Source: Rhodothermaceae bacterium (lineage in GTDB: Bacteria; Bacteroidota; Rhodothermia; Rhodothermales; Bin80). Taken from it: DNA of 64,000 nucleotides. Numbering within the stretch: the stretch's first letter is position 1; every line of letters begins with the position of its first letter. The notes under the pieces were generated by a model. It saw only the letters and a program-made list of their open reading frames with translations. It did no database searches and was not told the DNA's origin. Of the stretch, positions 18,076 through 28,139 are shown piece after piece. The DNA lies in contig VXLY01000071.1 of the NCBI GenBank assembly GCA_009841335.1, positions 1 to 64,000 on the forward strand. Reading direction: 5' to 3'. A program made the position numbers and the translations under genes.

Positions 18076-20688
18076 TTACCAACGTCTCTTCGCTGAAACG
18101 GACCATTCAAACGGCCTTCCATACACCTGTTCAATGTACGCCGCTGCCGTGCCCCAGGCGGAGGTTCCCGTTAATAGATAGCGCTCGTCAGTCAGATTGC
18201 GGAATGCGGTCATTATCTCCCATTTGTCATCTGCTGTCGCAAAACTGATTGAAGCATTTATCAGGTGATATCCTTCCTGAAATAACTGAGGGGTATTCAC
18301 TGCGTCGTGGTATTGCGATGCCACAGATGTCCAATGGATCTTAGGGATAACGGTCAGGCTTCGAATATCAAACTTCCTTCCAATTTCAAGCGAATGATTA
18401 AAGCGTGGGGTTTTTGGCAGCCGGAAACCTGGCAAAACTGGGGTGTTGCTTTCGAGAACGTCAGTGCTCAGTTCATCGTACTCCGCATCCAGAAAGCCCA
18501 GATTAGCTACAAGATTCCACTCGTCAGCAGGTGCCCACGCTCCTTCCAATTCTACACCCTGCAGGTTGGCCGAGCCTCCATTAACCGTGATGGGGTTGAT
18601 TGACTGGCGGATAATGACCTGTACATCCTCGTATTCGCCACGGAATAGGGTCAAGTTCAGTTTGAGACGACCATCGCTTGTATTCGACTTAAGACCTATT
18701 TCATAACTGACAAGCGTTTCTGGCTCATAGTCGGTCGGAGTGGCATCGAGTGAATTAGCCTCGAAGCCGGGTGGGGGAGTCGGGACTCGAGCATCAAAGC
18801 CGCCGCTCTTAAACCCCTCAGTGAAGCTGACATAGGCCATCATGTTGTCGCTAAATTCATATGCAAGGTTAGTCATAACGGTTAGTGCATCAAAATCTCT
18901 GGTAAACTTCCTGTTAGGGAGCATACGATCTCCAGGGTTCATTGGCCCGGTAATTGGACGATAGGTTCCCTTAGCCAAGGGCCATGTGGGTTCATGGATA
19001 CTTCGTCTGCCTTGAGAAGCATCGCCCAACGCGAAGACATCCGGTGTCACGCTCTTGTGGTCTCTAGTGTAGCGTGCACCGGCTGTCAAAGAGAGCCCGC
19101 CGATCACGTTGGTTGTGGCCTGTGCAAACCCGGCAATTGAAGTGTAGCCCAGATCCCAGTTACTGTCAAAGGAGCCGGTCGGAATCACCAATGAGGTGCG
19201 CGAAAACCCTAACTCGTTGGCGAAATAAAGACCGGTTTGCCAGTACATACGATTGTTAAGGCCAATTCCGCTAAATCTTAATTCCTGGCTGAGCTGACTG
19301 GACTCCACTACGTTCTCGTTCTGCAAGATATTGGCCGGTGTATTGTCGGCATCGCGGGAAATTACCATGTCTAACCCCCTGTAGCCGGTTAGAGACAGTA
19401 ACGTAATTTGGTTGCCAATTAACCAAGAGATCCGAGCACTGGCCCCCCAAGCATCAACGTTGGCAAAAACAGGGAAAGTACCTTCCGCGACATATTCTCC
19501 GGCAAAGCTGTCGGGCCCGTAGCAGCCCTCAGCACCATTTGCACCATTTCCTGGCGGAGGAAAAGATGGCGGTCCACTTTCGGGGAAGTTGGGATTGATC
19601 CTGATTGCGGTGCAACCGGGCAACACGGCGTTGCCAAAAGTTGCAAACGCCTGCTTGTCATTCACGCCACCGTTAACGGTCGGGGCTACATTCTCTCGCC
19701 TGCGAGAATAGTCGCCGGCAGCGAAGACCTCCAAGGTATTTGATGCATGCCACACAATTGAGCTACGGGCTGCAAGTAAGTTATCGTTTCCCATATCAAG
19801 TCCATCGTGGACACGCGTTACGTATCCTTCTCGATTTCTAAGGACAAGCGTAGCATCTCCAAATAATCCATCTTTAAGTGCACCGTTTGCCGACGCGGTC
19901 AGATGGATCATACGGTCATCACCAAACTGTGCCCGGATGCTTTTTTGAGCTTCTGCATCAGGTCTTCTGGAGTGTATGGATATAGCACCACCCACAGCGT
20001 TACGCCCGAAAAGAGTCCCCTGCGGTCCCCGTAACACCTCAATACGCTCCAGATTAACAAGGTCCAGTACTGCTCCTACGGTGCGAGGCATATATATGCC
20101 ATCAACATAAATTGCAACTCCCGGATCTGTTACCGGCAGGTAGTCGCGCTGCCCTACGCCCCGAATGTAGACCTGCGCCGCAGATTTCGTTCCCGCTAGA
20201 GAGCCAGAATGATTGAAAGTAACGTTGGGTATAATCTGACCGAGGCGGTCTGTCGTTTCGATCTGCCGCGACTCTAAATTTCTACCCGAGAAAGCCGAAA
20301 CCGCTAGCGGAACATCCTGGAGTAACTCTTCCCTGTTTCTGGACATGACCACCAGATCGTCAAGCTGAAGAAGATCGGCTCTCAGTACAAAGTCCTCTGT
20401 GATCACTCCTGCCTCCACAACGATTTCGCGGGTTTGAGACACGTAGCCGACAAATCGGGCCGTCAGTTGCAGGGTTTGTCCCAAGTGAGTTGATGGAACC
20501 TCGAGGCTGTAGTTTCCCTCAAAATCCGTGGATGTACCAATCGATAGCGATTCAATCAAAATATTGGCGCTACGCAATGCTTCCCCAATTTCGTTGGAAA
20601 CGCGACCGGAAATGACCGACTGTGCAGAAACGAGGCTTGTTGGCAGAAGCAAGATCAGTAAAAGAATGCTTAGTCTGTTAATCCGCAT
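18076..20688 (-). CDS. TonB-dependent receptor with N-terminal carboxypeptidase-regulatory-like domain; start placed at MRINRLSILLL
   Basis: SGRVSNEIGEALRSANILIESLSIGTSTDFEGNYSL; plug VYIRGVGQRDYLPVTDPGVAIYVDGIYMPR; EVLRGPQGTLFGRNAVGGAI; C-terminal WSVSAKRRW. Confidence 0.92.
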   Translation of the reverse strand: MRINRLSILLLILLLPTSLVSAQSVISGRVSNEIGEALRSANILIESLSIGTSTDFEGNYSLEVPSTHLGQTLQLTARFVGYVSQTREIVVEAGVITEDFVLRADLLQLDDLVVMSRNREELLQDVPLAVSAFSGRNLESRQIETTDRLGQIIPNVTFNHSGSLAGTKSAAQVYIRGVGQRDYLPVTDPGVAIYVDGIYMPRTVGAVLDLVNLERIEVLRGPQGTLFGRNAVGGAISIHSRRPDAEAQKSIRAQFGDDRMIHLTASANGALKDGLFGDATLVLRNREGYVTRVHDGLDMGNDNLLAARSSIVWHASNTLEVFAAGDYSRRRENVAPTVNGGVNDKQAFATFGNAVLPGCTAIRINPNFPESGPPSFPPPGNGANGAEGCYGPDSFAGEYVAEGTFPVFANVDAWGASARISWLIGNQITLLSLTGYRGLDMVISRDADNTPANILQNENVVESSQLSQELRFSGIGLNNRMYWQTGLYFANELGFSRTSLVIPTGSFDSNWDLGYTSIAGFAQATTNVIGGLSLTAGARYTRDHKSVTPDVFALGDASQGRRSIHEPTWPLAKGTYRPITGPMNPGDRMLPNRKFTRDFDALTVMTNLAYEFSDNMMAYVSFTEGFKSGGFDARVPTPPPGFEANSLDATPTDYEPETLVSYEIGLKSNTSDGRLKLNLTLFRGEYEDVQVIIRQSINPITVNGGSANLQGVELEGAWAPADEWNLVANLGFLDAEYDELSTDVLESNTPVLPGFRLPKTPRFNHSLEIGRKFDIRSLTVIPKIHWTSVASQYHDAVNTPQLFQEGYHLINASISFATADDKWEIMTAFRNLTDERYLLTGTSAWGTAAAYIEQVYGRPFEWSVSAKRRW

Positions 20689-21365
20689 AGTATTCAGTTG
20701 ATCTGTTTTGCTAATAGGACAAATACAGGAAGTGAAAGTTCTGCACACATCCACCTTTACTTGAAAAGCAGTTTGGCAAAAGTATTCTGCTACGAATATT
20801 GTGGCTAGAGATCCCGACAGTAAATAATAAACTTGAATTGAATACCAGTTCAGATGGTGCCAAGTCAGCTCCTTATGAGGGTCATTCAACGTCCCAGGGT
20901 TACCGCATCACCGAATCTCGAAAGCTATTTGAGATGAATTATAATTAAATTTAGACTCAATCAAAATTAATCATCCATACAAATGAGGATAGACCCGGCC
21001 AAGGGTGTCAAGCAAGTTGAAATAATTTCCTGGGCTAAGTAAGAAGCCTTGCCTTACAGGGCGGGGAATACTCACCTGAGAGTGTAGGACCTGAAGTAAT
21101 TCGGCGGTGGTTGACTTCCTTGTACGGTTGAACTGGGGTGCTAGTCAGAATTGGCTTTTCTTGACGGACGAAAGCGTTCTCGAATTGCAACTCGGTTTTT
21201 TGGCTCGGGCCTCTGTAACTGGCGGCATATGGTAGCGATCAAATAAGCCTCGAAATGAGAGGTTGAAGACCCGCACTCAGAGTTGTGGTCAGTTTTTCGT
21301 TCTGGGTCGCAGCAGTGTATAGTTCTTGAGACGAGGATGTCCACTGAACCACCACAACAATAAAC

Positions 21366-21905
21366 ATGAGATTTTTCGAAAACCACATTTCCCGCATTAT
21401 GCGAGCGGAAAGGTATTGCCGGGTTCCGATTGCGGGTTTTGGGGTTGTAGGTGGTATCGCGCTCACGGTGCTCTTGGGAGTCACTGTGGCGGAGGTCTTC
21501 TGGCGCTATGTTCTGAATGATTCACTCATTTGGGCTGAGGACCTCTCGACGATGTCGCTCACAGTCGTAGTGTCAGCAGCGATTGCTTATGGTGCGGGGG
21601 AGGGGGCTCACGTTTGCATGAATTTGATCGCGCGTATTTGGGGCCGGCCAATCACCAGAGTCACGGATGTGATTGCACGCCTTCTTGGCGTTGGTGTGAC
21701 AGCAATGGCTGCGTTTGCCCTGTTTGTTCACGGTAGCTGCGGCCTTTCCTGTGGTGCTGTGACCAGCAGTGTTTCAATCCCTCACCCACCATTCTATTTT
21801 GTTTTAGGAGTATCGCTTGTTGTCTACGGATTATTGCTCGTATCCCAGGTAGCCCTTGGGCTTGCTTCATGGAACTCCGAGGATCCTAATGAGCCACCCG
21901 AATGA
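21366..21905 (+). CDS. TRAP transporter small permease (DctQ-type)
   Basis: VFWRYVLNDSLIWAEDLSTMSLTVVVSAAIAYG; 4-TM layout; overlaps DctM by 4 nt. Confidence 0.85.
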   Translation: MRFFENHISRIMRAERYCRVPIAGFGVVGGIALTVLLGVTVAEVFWRYVLNDSLIWAEDLSTMSLTVVVSAAIAYGAGEGAHVCMNLIARIWGRPITRVTDVIARLLGVGVTAMAAFALFVHGSCGLSCGAVTSSVSIPHPPFYFVLGVSLVVYGLLLVSQVALGLASWNSEDPNEPPE

Positions 21906-23209
21906 TTGACAGCATAGGCATTACTTTGGTGGCTTTCGGCGTATTGCTCGTCTTACTCTTCATTCGTATGCCTGCAGGGCTGGCGATGCTGATCGTGGGT
22001 GCTGCCGGGGTCATCCTGATTCGCCCTACTGCCGCTGTGCCAGTCGTAGCCGGAGAAATATTCGCGGTTGCTTCCCGATACCCCCTCACAATTCTTCCGC
22101 TATTCATATTAATGGGGAATCTGGCTGTTGTCTCTGGGATGAGCCAGGACATCTACCGAGCTGCCCATATATGGTTTGGACGTATTCGAGGCAGTCTTGC
22201 AGCTGCTTCAATCGTTGCATGTGCCGGGTTTTCAGCTCTTTCGGGTTCATCCTTAGCGGCGGCAATGACCATGGGGCGCGTGTCTCTCCCAGAGATGAAA
22301 CGGTACAAATACGATGATTCGTTAGCCACCGGTGCTATTGCTGCCGGGGGAACACTCGGCATACTGATTCCACCGTCCGCAGGACTTGTCATATATGGGA
22401 TTATTACCGAAGAAAGTATTGGACGTTTGTTCATGGCCGGGGTAATACCTGGAATTCTGCTCACGTTCCTCTTTGTTTTTATAGTCTGGCTTGTCGTCCG
22501 ATTGAATCCGCAAAAAGCTCCACGGGTTAGGACGTCGATTCCGTGGCGGGAGAACCTTAGGATTACTGCGAGAGCGTTTTGGGTTCTTTGCATCGTCATC
22601 GTAACTATCGGTGGTATTTATGCCGGCGTCTTTTCTGCGGTTGAGGCGGCGGGAGTAGGAGCGCTGCTTGCACTGATCGTTGCGTTGGGGCGGCGTAGAT
22701 TGAATAGGAAGACCCTGACCGAAACAGTCCTTGCAACGCTCAAAGCGAGCGGTACCGCCTTCCTCGTTTTGTTAGGCGCGTTCGTATTTAAGGTGTTCCT
22801 TGGATTTACCGGAATCGCATTCGTTGCATCTGAATGGGTCGCAGAGCAGGGATTCTCGGGTGCCCAGATAGCCGCAATTGTTTTGTTGATGTTCGTTGCA
22901 CTGGGCACTTTTCTTGATGGTTTTGCTATGCTCGTGCTGACCGTACCCTTAGTTCAGCCGATTCTTGAGTCCTTAGGAGTTGATATGATCTGGTTTGGCA
23001 TCATGATTGTCATTACCCTCGAAATGGGTTTGATATCGCCTCCGGTTGGGTTGAATATCTTTGTGGTTAAGGGCGTTGCCCCCGATGTACCAGTGCACAC
23101 GATGTTTCGCGGTATTATTCCATTTTGGCTTGCGATGGGCATAGCGTTGATCCTGATTGCACTAATGCCCAGTCTTGCGACCTTTTTGCCGAATGCCATG
23201 TACGGATGA
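21902..23209 (+). CDS. TRAP transporter large permease (DctM-type)
   Basis: FSALSGSSLAAAMTMGRVSLPEMKRYKYDDSLATGAIAAGGTLGILIPPSAGLVIYG. Confidence 0.93.
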   Translation: MIDSIGITLVAFGVLLVLLFIRMPAGLAMLIVGAAGVILIRPTAAVPVVAGEIFAVASRYPLTILPLFILMGNLAVVSGMSQDIYRAAHIWFGRIRGSLAAASIVACAGFSALSGSSLAAAMTMGRVSLPEMKRYKYDDSLATGAIAAGGTLGILIPPSAGLVIYGIITEESIGRLFMAGVIPGILLTFLFVFIVWLVVRLNPQKAPRVRTSIPWRENLRITARAFWVLCIVIVTIGGIYAGVFSAVEAAGVGALLALIVALGRRRLNRKTLTETVLATLKASGTAFLVLLGAFVFKVFLGFTGIAFVASEWVAEQGFSGAQIAAIVLLMFVALGTFLDGFAMLVLTVPLVQPILESLGVDMIWFGIMIVITLEMGLISPPVGLNIFVVKGVAPDVPVHTMFRGIIPFWLAMGIALILIALMPSLATFLPNAMYG

Positions 23210-23250
23210 AGGTAAGGAACGCGTCAATCTTGTCTATGTGGGGAATCTGA

Positions 23251-25023
23251 ATGAAGCACTCGCAGCCTGGATCCGGGGGGAAGCTATACTATGAACCTGA
23301 CGACCCGATTCCCAAGACACTCGCGTTGGGTCTAGGCATACAGCTGGCTGCCCTGGCCATTAACGGGGTGGTGCTGCTACCAACGATTGTGTTTCGAGCA
23401 GGAGATGCAGAGGAACTCATCTCGTGGGCGGTGTTCGCCTCGGTTTTGGCGTGTGGTATTTCCGCGATCCTGCAGAGCATGCGGGTGGGTCGGATCGGTT
23501 CGGGATATGCTTTGACACATGTGAGTTCGGCAATCTTTATTGCCGTTTGCGCGGAGGCTTTGCTACGGGGTGGAGCGGGGCTGCTCGCTACATTGGTGGT
23601 CATCACGGCCCTCGCCCAAGTGGTGCTTTCTATGCGTCTCTCGCTATTGCGTAGAATTCTCACTCCTGTCATCACGGGAACCATGATTATGCTTCTCCCC
23701 GTCACCGTGATGCCGGTTCTCTTTGATATGCTAAACGAGGTGCCAACAGGAACCCCTGCATACATGGGGCCACTGAGTGCAGGCATCACAATCTGCGTCA
23801 TCTTGATAATGGTGCTCAGGGGGCGTGGGATCTTGCGACTGTGGGCACCTGCCGCCGGTATCGTTGTCGGTTCTCTGGTTAGTGCATACTTTGGGATCTA
23901 CGATGTCGGACGCGTGGCCGACGCTGGCTGGATTGGCATCCCCTCGGAATCTCCCCCTGGATTGAACCTTCATTTTGATGCCTCCTTTTGGGCCCTACTG
24001 CCCGCTTTTCTCTTTGTGGCATTGGTCGGTTCAACCAAGTCAATTGCACTTGTGGTCTCCGCTCAGCGTGTAGCGACGCGTCGTTCCCAAGCGGTGAATT
24101 ACCGAGCGGTACAACGAGCAGTAACCGCGGAAGGGGTTGGGAATCTGTTTGCAGGCCTCGCGGGAACGATGCCCAATACACCACATGCGGGGGCCGTGGC
24201 AGCTGTCGAAATTACTGGAGTCGCAGCACGAAGGACCGCTTTTGCCGCTGGATTGGTCCTTTTGACTCTGGCCTTCTTGCCCAAGGCACTTGCTATCATC
24301 CTGGCAATTCCCGCATCGGTTGTGGCTGCTGCAATCACGGTGGTCATGGCCAGCCTGTTTGCGGTTGGATTGCGTGAAGTCGTAAGAAGTATGGACGTAA
24401 GCCCGCGTAATGGTTTAATCGCGGGCGTGTCGTTTTGGATTGGTATCGCATCTGAATTTGATTTAGTTTTTTCCGGCTACATTTCGGAGCTGGCAGGCGG
24501 ACTCTTGAGTAATGGTTTGACTACTGGAGGGCTGGCAGCATTTCTACTCACCGCGTTGACCGCAAGGCGGAAGAGTCGAATCCGAGGCAAGCTTGATATG
24601 GCTGAACTGCCGCGAATCCAAGAATTTCTTCGGAAGTTCGCAGCTAATAGAGGATTGAACTCAATATTGGAGCGAATGGAAGCTGCAACGGAAGAGGCAT
24701 TGCTTACACTTTTACAGTCAAGGGACGAATTGGACGGGTCGGACGCAACTCGCGGCGATGAGAGGCAAGAACTACGTCTGACAGCAAGCAAGAAGGATAA
24801 CCATGCCGTCCTGGAATTCAGGGTTGGCGCGGCGGGTAACGACGAACTAAACCTACAGGATCAGTTGGAGTGGATTGATGATCGCGTTGAGATTACTCAA
24901 ATAGAGCATGATGTTTCTCTACGTCTCTTGAGACACTTGGCCACCTCTGTCAGACATCAACAGTTTCATGACATGGATATATTGACACTGCATGTTTCTG
25001 CTTCATCGTCTGATAGCCCATAA
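23251..25023 (+). CDS. NCS2/solute carrier family 23 (uracil/xanthine-type) permease with extra C-terminal GHKL/RsbW-like domain
   Basis: ALGLGIQLAALAINGVVLLPTIVFRAG; GLAGTMPNTPHAGAVA; C-term ERMEAATEEALLTLL...DVSLRLLRHLATSVRHQQFHDMDILTLHV. Confidence 0.82.
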   Translation: MKHSQPGSGGKLYYEPDDPIPKTLALGLGIQLAALAINGVVLLPTIVFRAGDAEELISWAVFASVLACGISAILQSMRVGRIGSGYALTHVSSAIFIAVCAEALLRGGAGLLATLVVITALAQVVLSMRLSLLRRILTPVITGTMIMLLPVTVMPVLFDMLNEVPTGTPAYMGPLSAGITICVILIMVLRGRGILRLWAPAAGIVVGSLVSAYFGIYDVGRVADAGWIGIPSESPPGLNLHFDASFWALLPAFLFVALVGSTKSIALVVSAQRVATRRSQAVNYRAVQRAVTAEGVGNLFAGLAGTMPNTPHAGAVAAVEITGVAARRTAFAAGLVLLTLAFLPKALAIILAIPASVVAAAITVVMASLFAVGLREVVRSMDVSPRNGLIAGVSFWIGIASEFDLVFSGYISELAGGLLSNGLTTGGLAAFLLTALTARRKSRIRGKLDMAELPRIQEFLRKFAANRGLNSILERMEAATEEALLTLLQSRDELDGSDATRGDERQELRLTASKKDNHAVLEFRVGAAGNDELNLQDQLEWIDDRVEITQIEHDVSLRLLRHLATSVRHQQFHDMDILTLHVSASSSDSP

Positions 25024-25042
25024 CGAAACTATGGTAACAGGT

Positions 25043-26032
25043 ATGAGGCACGGGTTTATTCTGGTGATTGTTCTGGTATTTGCAGTAGGATGTGGACAAC
25101 AATCTGAGACCAGAGAGTTATCACTGGCGCATTTTTTGTCGACGGGTCACGTCTTGAACGATGGCATGTTCACGCCGCTGTCACACCAACTGGAAAGGCT
25201 TTCGGAAGGAAAATTGACTGTCCGGCAGTATCCCGCCGGGGCCTTGAACTCGTCGGCACCAGCGCAGTACTCAATTCTGCTCAGCGGCGTATCCGATATT
25301 GCCCTGGTCGTCCCCGCCTATACTGCTGATCTCTTTCCAAAAACCGATCTCATCAGTTTTCCAGGCGTCTGCAAGACCGCAATTGAATGCGCTGAGGCCT
25401 TGCAGCGTGCCCGGTTGGTTCTCGAAGAGGAATACGAAGCGAAGGTTCTGGGACTTTGGTCCAATGATGCGCCAATACTCCTCACTCGGGACAAACCAGT
25501 TCGGGCGCTTGAGGACATGCATGGACTTAAGATCAGGGTCTCAACCCGGAGCGCCATCCCATTCATTGAAGCCCTCGGTGCTAGCGCCATCATGCAGTCC
25601 GGTACGGTCCTCCACCAGAGTCTGACAACAGGTGTTATTGACGGCGTGGCCGTCTCACCTTCGGGGATTGAAGCATTTCAACTTCATGAGCCGACTAATT
25701 ACTTGACGACCTGGCTTCCTTTGTCTGGACTTCCATTTGCTCTGCTAATGAATCAGGAAGTGTACGAGGCACTTTCCCTGGAAGAGCAAGGGTGGATAGA
25801 TGAGGTAGCTGACCACTCGTTCTCGATGGCCGGTGCTGAGGCCTTCGATCGCTCTGGTGCTGATGGCCTTCGGATGGCGAGGGAAGCTGGCGTCCATTTC
25901 ATTGATCTTTCAGAAGGCGAAAAGCGACGTTTCAATGAGGCAATTGCTCCGATACACGATGCCAGACTTAGTCAACGGGTAGGCAACATAACCGTTGCTG
26001 AGATTTTAGGTCTATTCAGTGCGGAACAATAG
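25043..26032 (+). CDS. TRAP transporter substrate-binding lipoprotein (DctP-type)
   Basis: Lipobox FAVGC; LERLSEGKLTVRQYPAGALNS; HGLKIRVSTRSAIPFIEALGA; start placed at MRHGFILVIV. Confidence 0.88.
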   Translation: MRHGFILVIVLVFAVGCGQQSETRELSLAHFLSTGHVLNDGMFTPLSHQLERLSEGKLTVRQYPAGALNSSAPAQYSILLSGVSDIALVVPAYTADLFPKTDLISFPGVCKTAIECAEALQRARLVLEEEYEAKVLGLWSNDAPILLTRDKPVRALEDMHGLKIRVSTRSAIPFIEALGASAIMQSGTVLHQSLTTGVIDGVAVSPSGIEAFQLHEPTNYLTTWLPLSGLPFALLMNQEVYEALSLEEQGWIDEVADHSFSMAGAEAFDRSGADGLRMAREAGVHFIDLSEGEKRRFNEAIAPIHDARLSQRVGNITVAEILGLFSAEQ

Positions 26033-26199
26033 AGGGGTTTCAGCTGATGGGATTACTGTTTGTATATACGTCAGGCATATTCGCTGAAAGCCTTCACGAC
26101 TCCGCACGGATCTCAACTCCGAATCCAGAATAACTAAATTCGATTAAAAGATCTGTCGCAAAGTACTCCGCTAGTTTCCCGGCATTGCGCCGGTCCGCC

Positions 26200-26988
26200 T
26201 TACCGTTTTTTGCAGAGCACCGCATAGTGGGCATGATACCACCTCGTCCACAAGCGAGACGCGTGTTTTGGTAAATAATGCTCTGTCAGCACTTTACCGA
26301 GGTAGCGCAACAGGCCCTTTTCGCCGTAAGCAAACTGCAATGTTTCCTTGCCGAAGGACGGCGCATAGACGCGCTCATCAACAATTGTGCTTTGTATGGC
26401 CGTGAAAAGCGCAAGAAAGCTGCGGCGCGTAAAAAACTGCACATGCCCTGCCGGGTTTTTGCTGCGATCATTCAAGAGAGCCTTAACTCGTCCGAAAAAC
26501 AGATCTTCCAGGGGTACTTCCGCCACCAGATAATCAAATTGGAACTGTCGACCGATGGCTTGCAAAAACAACACAGGGTCCTCAAGATGCTCAATGATGT
26601 GGCTACAGATAACAACATCAAATGAGTCTTCGTCAAATGCATTGGCGGTTTCCATCACGTCAGCTACCGCGCATTGGATATTTGGGAAAGCGGTCTTCAG
26701 ATAGGTTATCGCCGTTGCTGAATAATCAATCCCATAGTAGCGCTGGGCTAGTCCTCTTCGTTGCAATTCTCCGATGACGGCGCCCGTACCACAACCAAGT
26801 TCCAAAACAGACTCTGGCTTTATCCTATTCCGGCGGAGAAGTTGTTCTACAGAGTCCGCTTTTTGCCCGGCACCTCTGCGCAACCATTCCGCTTGCCGCT
26901 CTAAGGCATCTAGATAGGTGGTTTCGCTGTGATCTCTACCACTTTTCCCAGAGTCCAGCGCAATTGGTTTCTCAACATTCATAGTCAC
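26200..26988 (-). CDS. Class I SAM-dependent methyltransferase
   Basis: SVLELGCGTGAVIGELQRRG; FDVVICSHIIEHLEDPVLFL. Confidence 0.87.
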   Translation of the reverse strand: MTMNVEKPIALDSGKSGRDHSETTYLDALERQAEWLRRGAGQKADSVEQLLRRNRIKPESVLELGCGTGAVIGELQRRGLAQRYYGIDYSATAITYLKTAFPNIQCAVADVMETANAFDEDSFDVVICSHIIEHLEDPVLFLQAIGRQFQFDYLVAEVPLEDLFFGRVKALLNDRSKNPAGHVQFFTRRSFLALFTAIQSTIVDERVYAPSFGKETLQFAYGEKGLLRYLGKVLTEHYLPKHASRLWTRWYHAHYAVLCKKR

Positions 26989-26990
26989 AT

Positions 26991-28097
26991 CTAGGCATTC
27001 CGGGCACTGTCCCAGCCCGCTGATATCTGCTCTTCGGTGACCTTGTCCGTTACGTATGCACTGCCAATTCCACGTAACAGCACCAAACGCAAGCGCCCTG
27101 CCTGCACCTTCTTGTCAAAGTACATGGTTTGGGTAAGTTTAGTTGGGTCTAGATCCTTGATTGAGTTTCTCACAGGGAGCCGTTTCAAGAGGGAATCTAT
27201 GGTGGTGTATGGAAGGTCTGGGTTGAGGAGGACGGATACCTTTAACGCAGCGCGCATTCCCACTGCTACGGCCTCTCCATGTGTGAATTGGCCGTATCCT
27301 GCAATACGCTCAATTGCGTGACCAAAAGTGTGTCCGAAATTCAGGATCGCCCGTAGCGAGGATTCGCGTTCATCCTCGCTGACGATCCTGGCCTTTATGG
27401 CTGCAGCCTTTATGACCATATGTCGAACTGTATTCTTATCCCGGCGAAGGATACGATCCCAGTTGGTGGATAGCTCGTGTGCGAATTCTGCGTCTGCAAT
27501 CAGGCCGTGTTTGACTACTTCGGCGAGCCCGCTGGTCCACTCAAGTTCGGGAAGACTCTGTAGAGCGTCCAGGTCTGTGCAAACCAGTTTGGGCTGGTAA
27601 AAGGCGCCGATCAGATTCTTACCCACGGAATGATTGATTCCGGTCTTTCCCCCGATTGAACTATCGACTTGGGCAATTAGCGACGTAGGCAGGTGCACGA
27701 GCGGTAGGCCACGAAGCAGGGTTGCAGCTGCATAACCGGCCAGATCACCGATGACGCCTCCCCCCAGTGCAAGGACGGGGGTCTGTCGATCAATACCTGC
27801 CCCCAGAGCATGATCATAGATCTGCTGAAGCAGTTCGGGTGCCTTGGACCTTTCACCAGCAGGCAGAATGAGTCCCGGAAGAGGGCTCCATCCGGCCTTT
27901 AGAAGGTAGCCTCTGAGTTTTTCCAGATAGAGACCTGCCACATTGGTATCGGTTACAATGAGGCAGGGACCTTTGCGTAGCTCGGCAGCAGCAAGTAGTC
28001 GAGGGACTGCCCGAAATGGAGCAAATTGGATGGCATAGGACCGTCCACCGTTCAGGTTGATGTGCACAGCATCCTGGGCCATATGGCATGAAATCAA
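26991..28097 (-). CDS. aroB: 3-dehydroquinate synthase
   Basis: LALGGGVIGDLAGYAAATLLRGLPLVHLPTSLIAQVDSSIGGKTGINH; NFGHTFGHAIE. Confidence 0.95.
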   Translation of the reverse strand: MISCHMAQDAVHINLNGGRSYAIQFAPFRAVPRLLAAAELRKGPCLIVTDTNVAGLYLEKLRGYLLKAGWSPLPGLILPAGERSKAPELLQQIYDHALGAGIDRQTPVLALGGGVIGDLAGYAAATLLRGLPLVHLPTSLIAQVDSSIGGKTGINHSVGKNLIGAFYQPKLVCTDLDALQSLPELEWTSGLAEVVKHGLIADAEFAHELSTNWDRILRRDKNTVRHMVIKAAAIKARIVSEDERESSLRAILNFGHTFGHAIERIAGYGQFTHGEAVAVGMRAALKVSVLLNPDLPYTTIDSLLKRLPVRNSIKDLDPTKLTQTMYFDKKVQAGRLRLVLLRGIGSAYVTDKVTEEQISAGWDSARNA

Positions 28098-28104
28098 TAC
28101 ACAG

Positions 28105-28126
28105 AGGGGCCGCCTAAACGGCCCCT
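28105..28126 (-). terminator. GC-rich hairpin after the degP-like gene
   Basis: AGGGGCCG-cctaaa-CGGCCCCT perfect 8-bp stem just beyond the 28140 stop; weak T-tract. Confidence 0.4.
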
Positions 28127-28139
28127 TTAATGTTGCAAC

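Noticed and set aside
20689-20960. Cobalamin riboswitch upstream of the TonB-dependent receptor
   Set aside because: No B12-box-like sequence found; the region is AT-rich and unstructured by eye.
21060-21115. TPP-riboswitch-like words (CTGAGA, ACCTGA, TAATTCGGCG) upstream of the TRAP operon
   Set aside because: Conserved words appear in order, but the GGGGTG/ACCC pairing and the TCTGG segment are missing, and the site is about 250 nt from the first gene; likely chance. An Infernal TPP model would decide.
22153-22599. 148-aa and similar minus-strand ORFs across the TRAP genes
   Set aside because: Antisense of conserved membrane proteins with low-complexity composition; no independent support.
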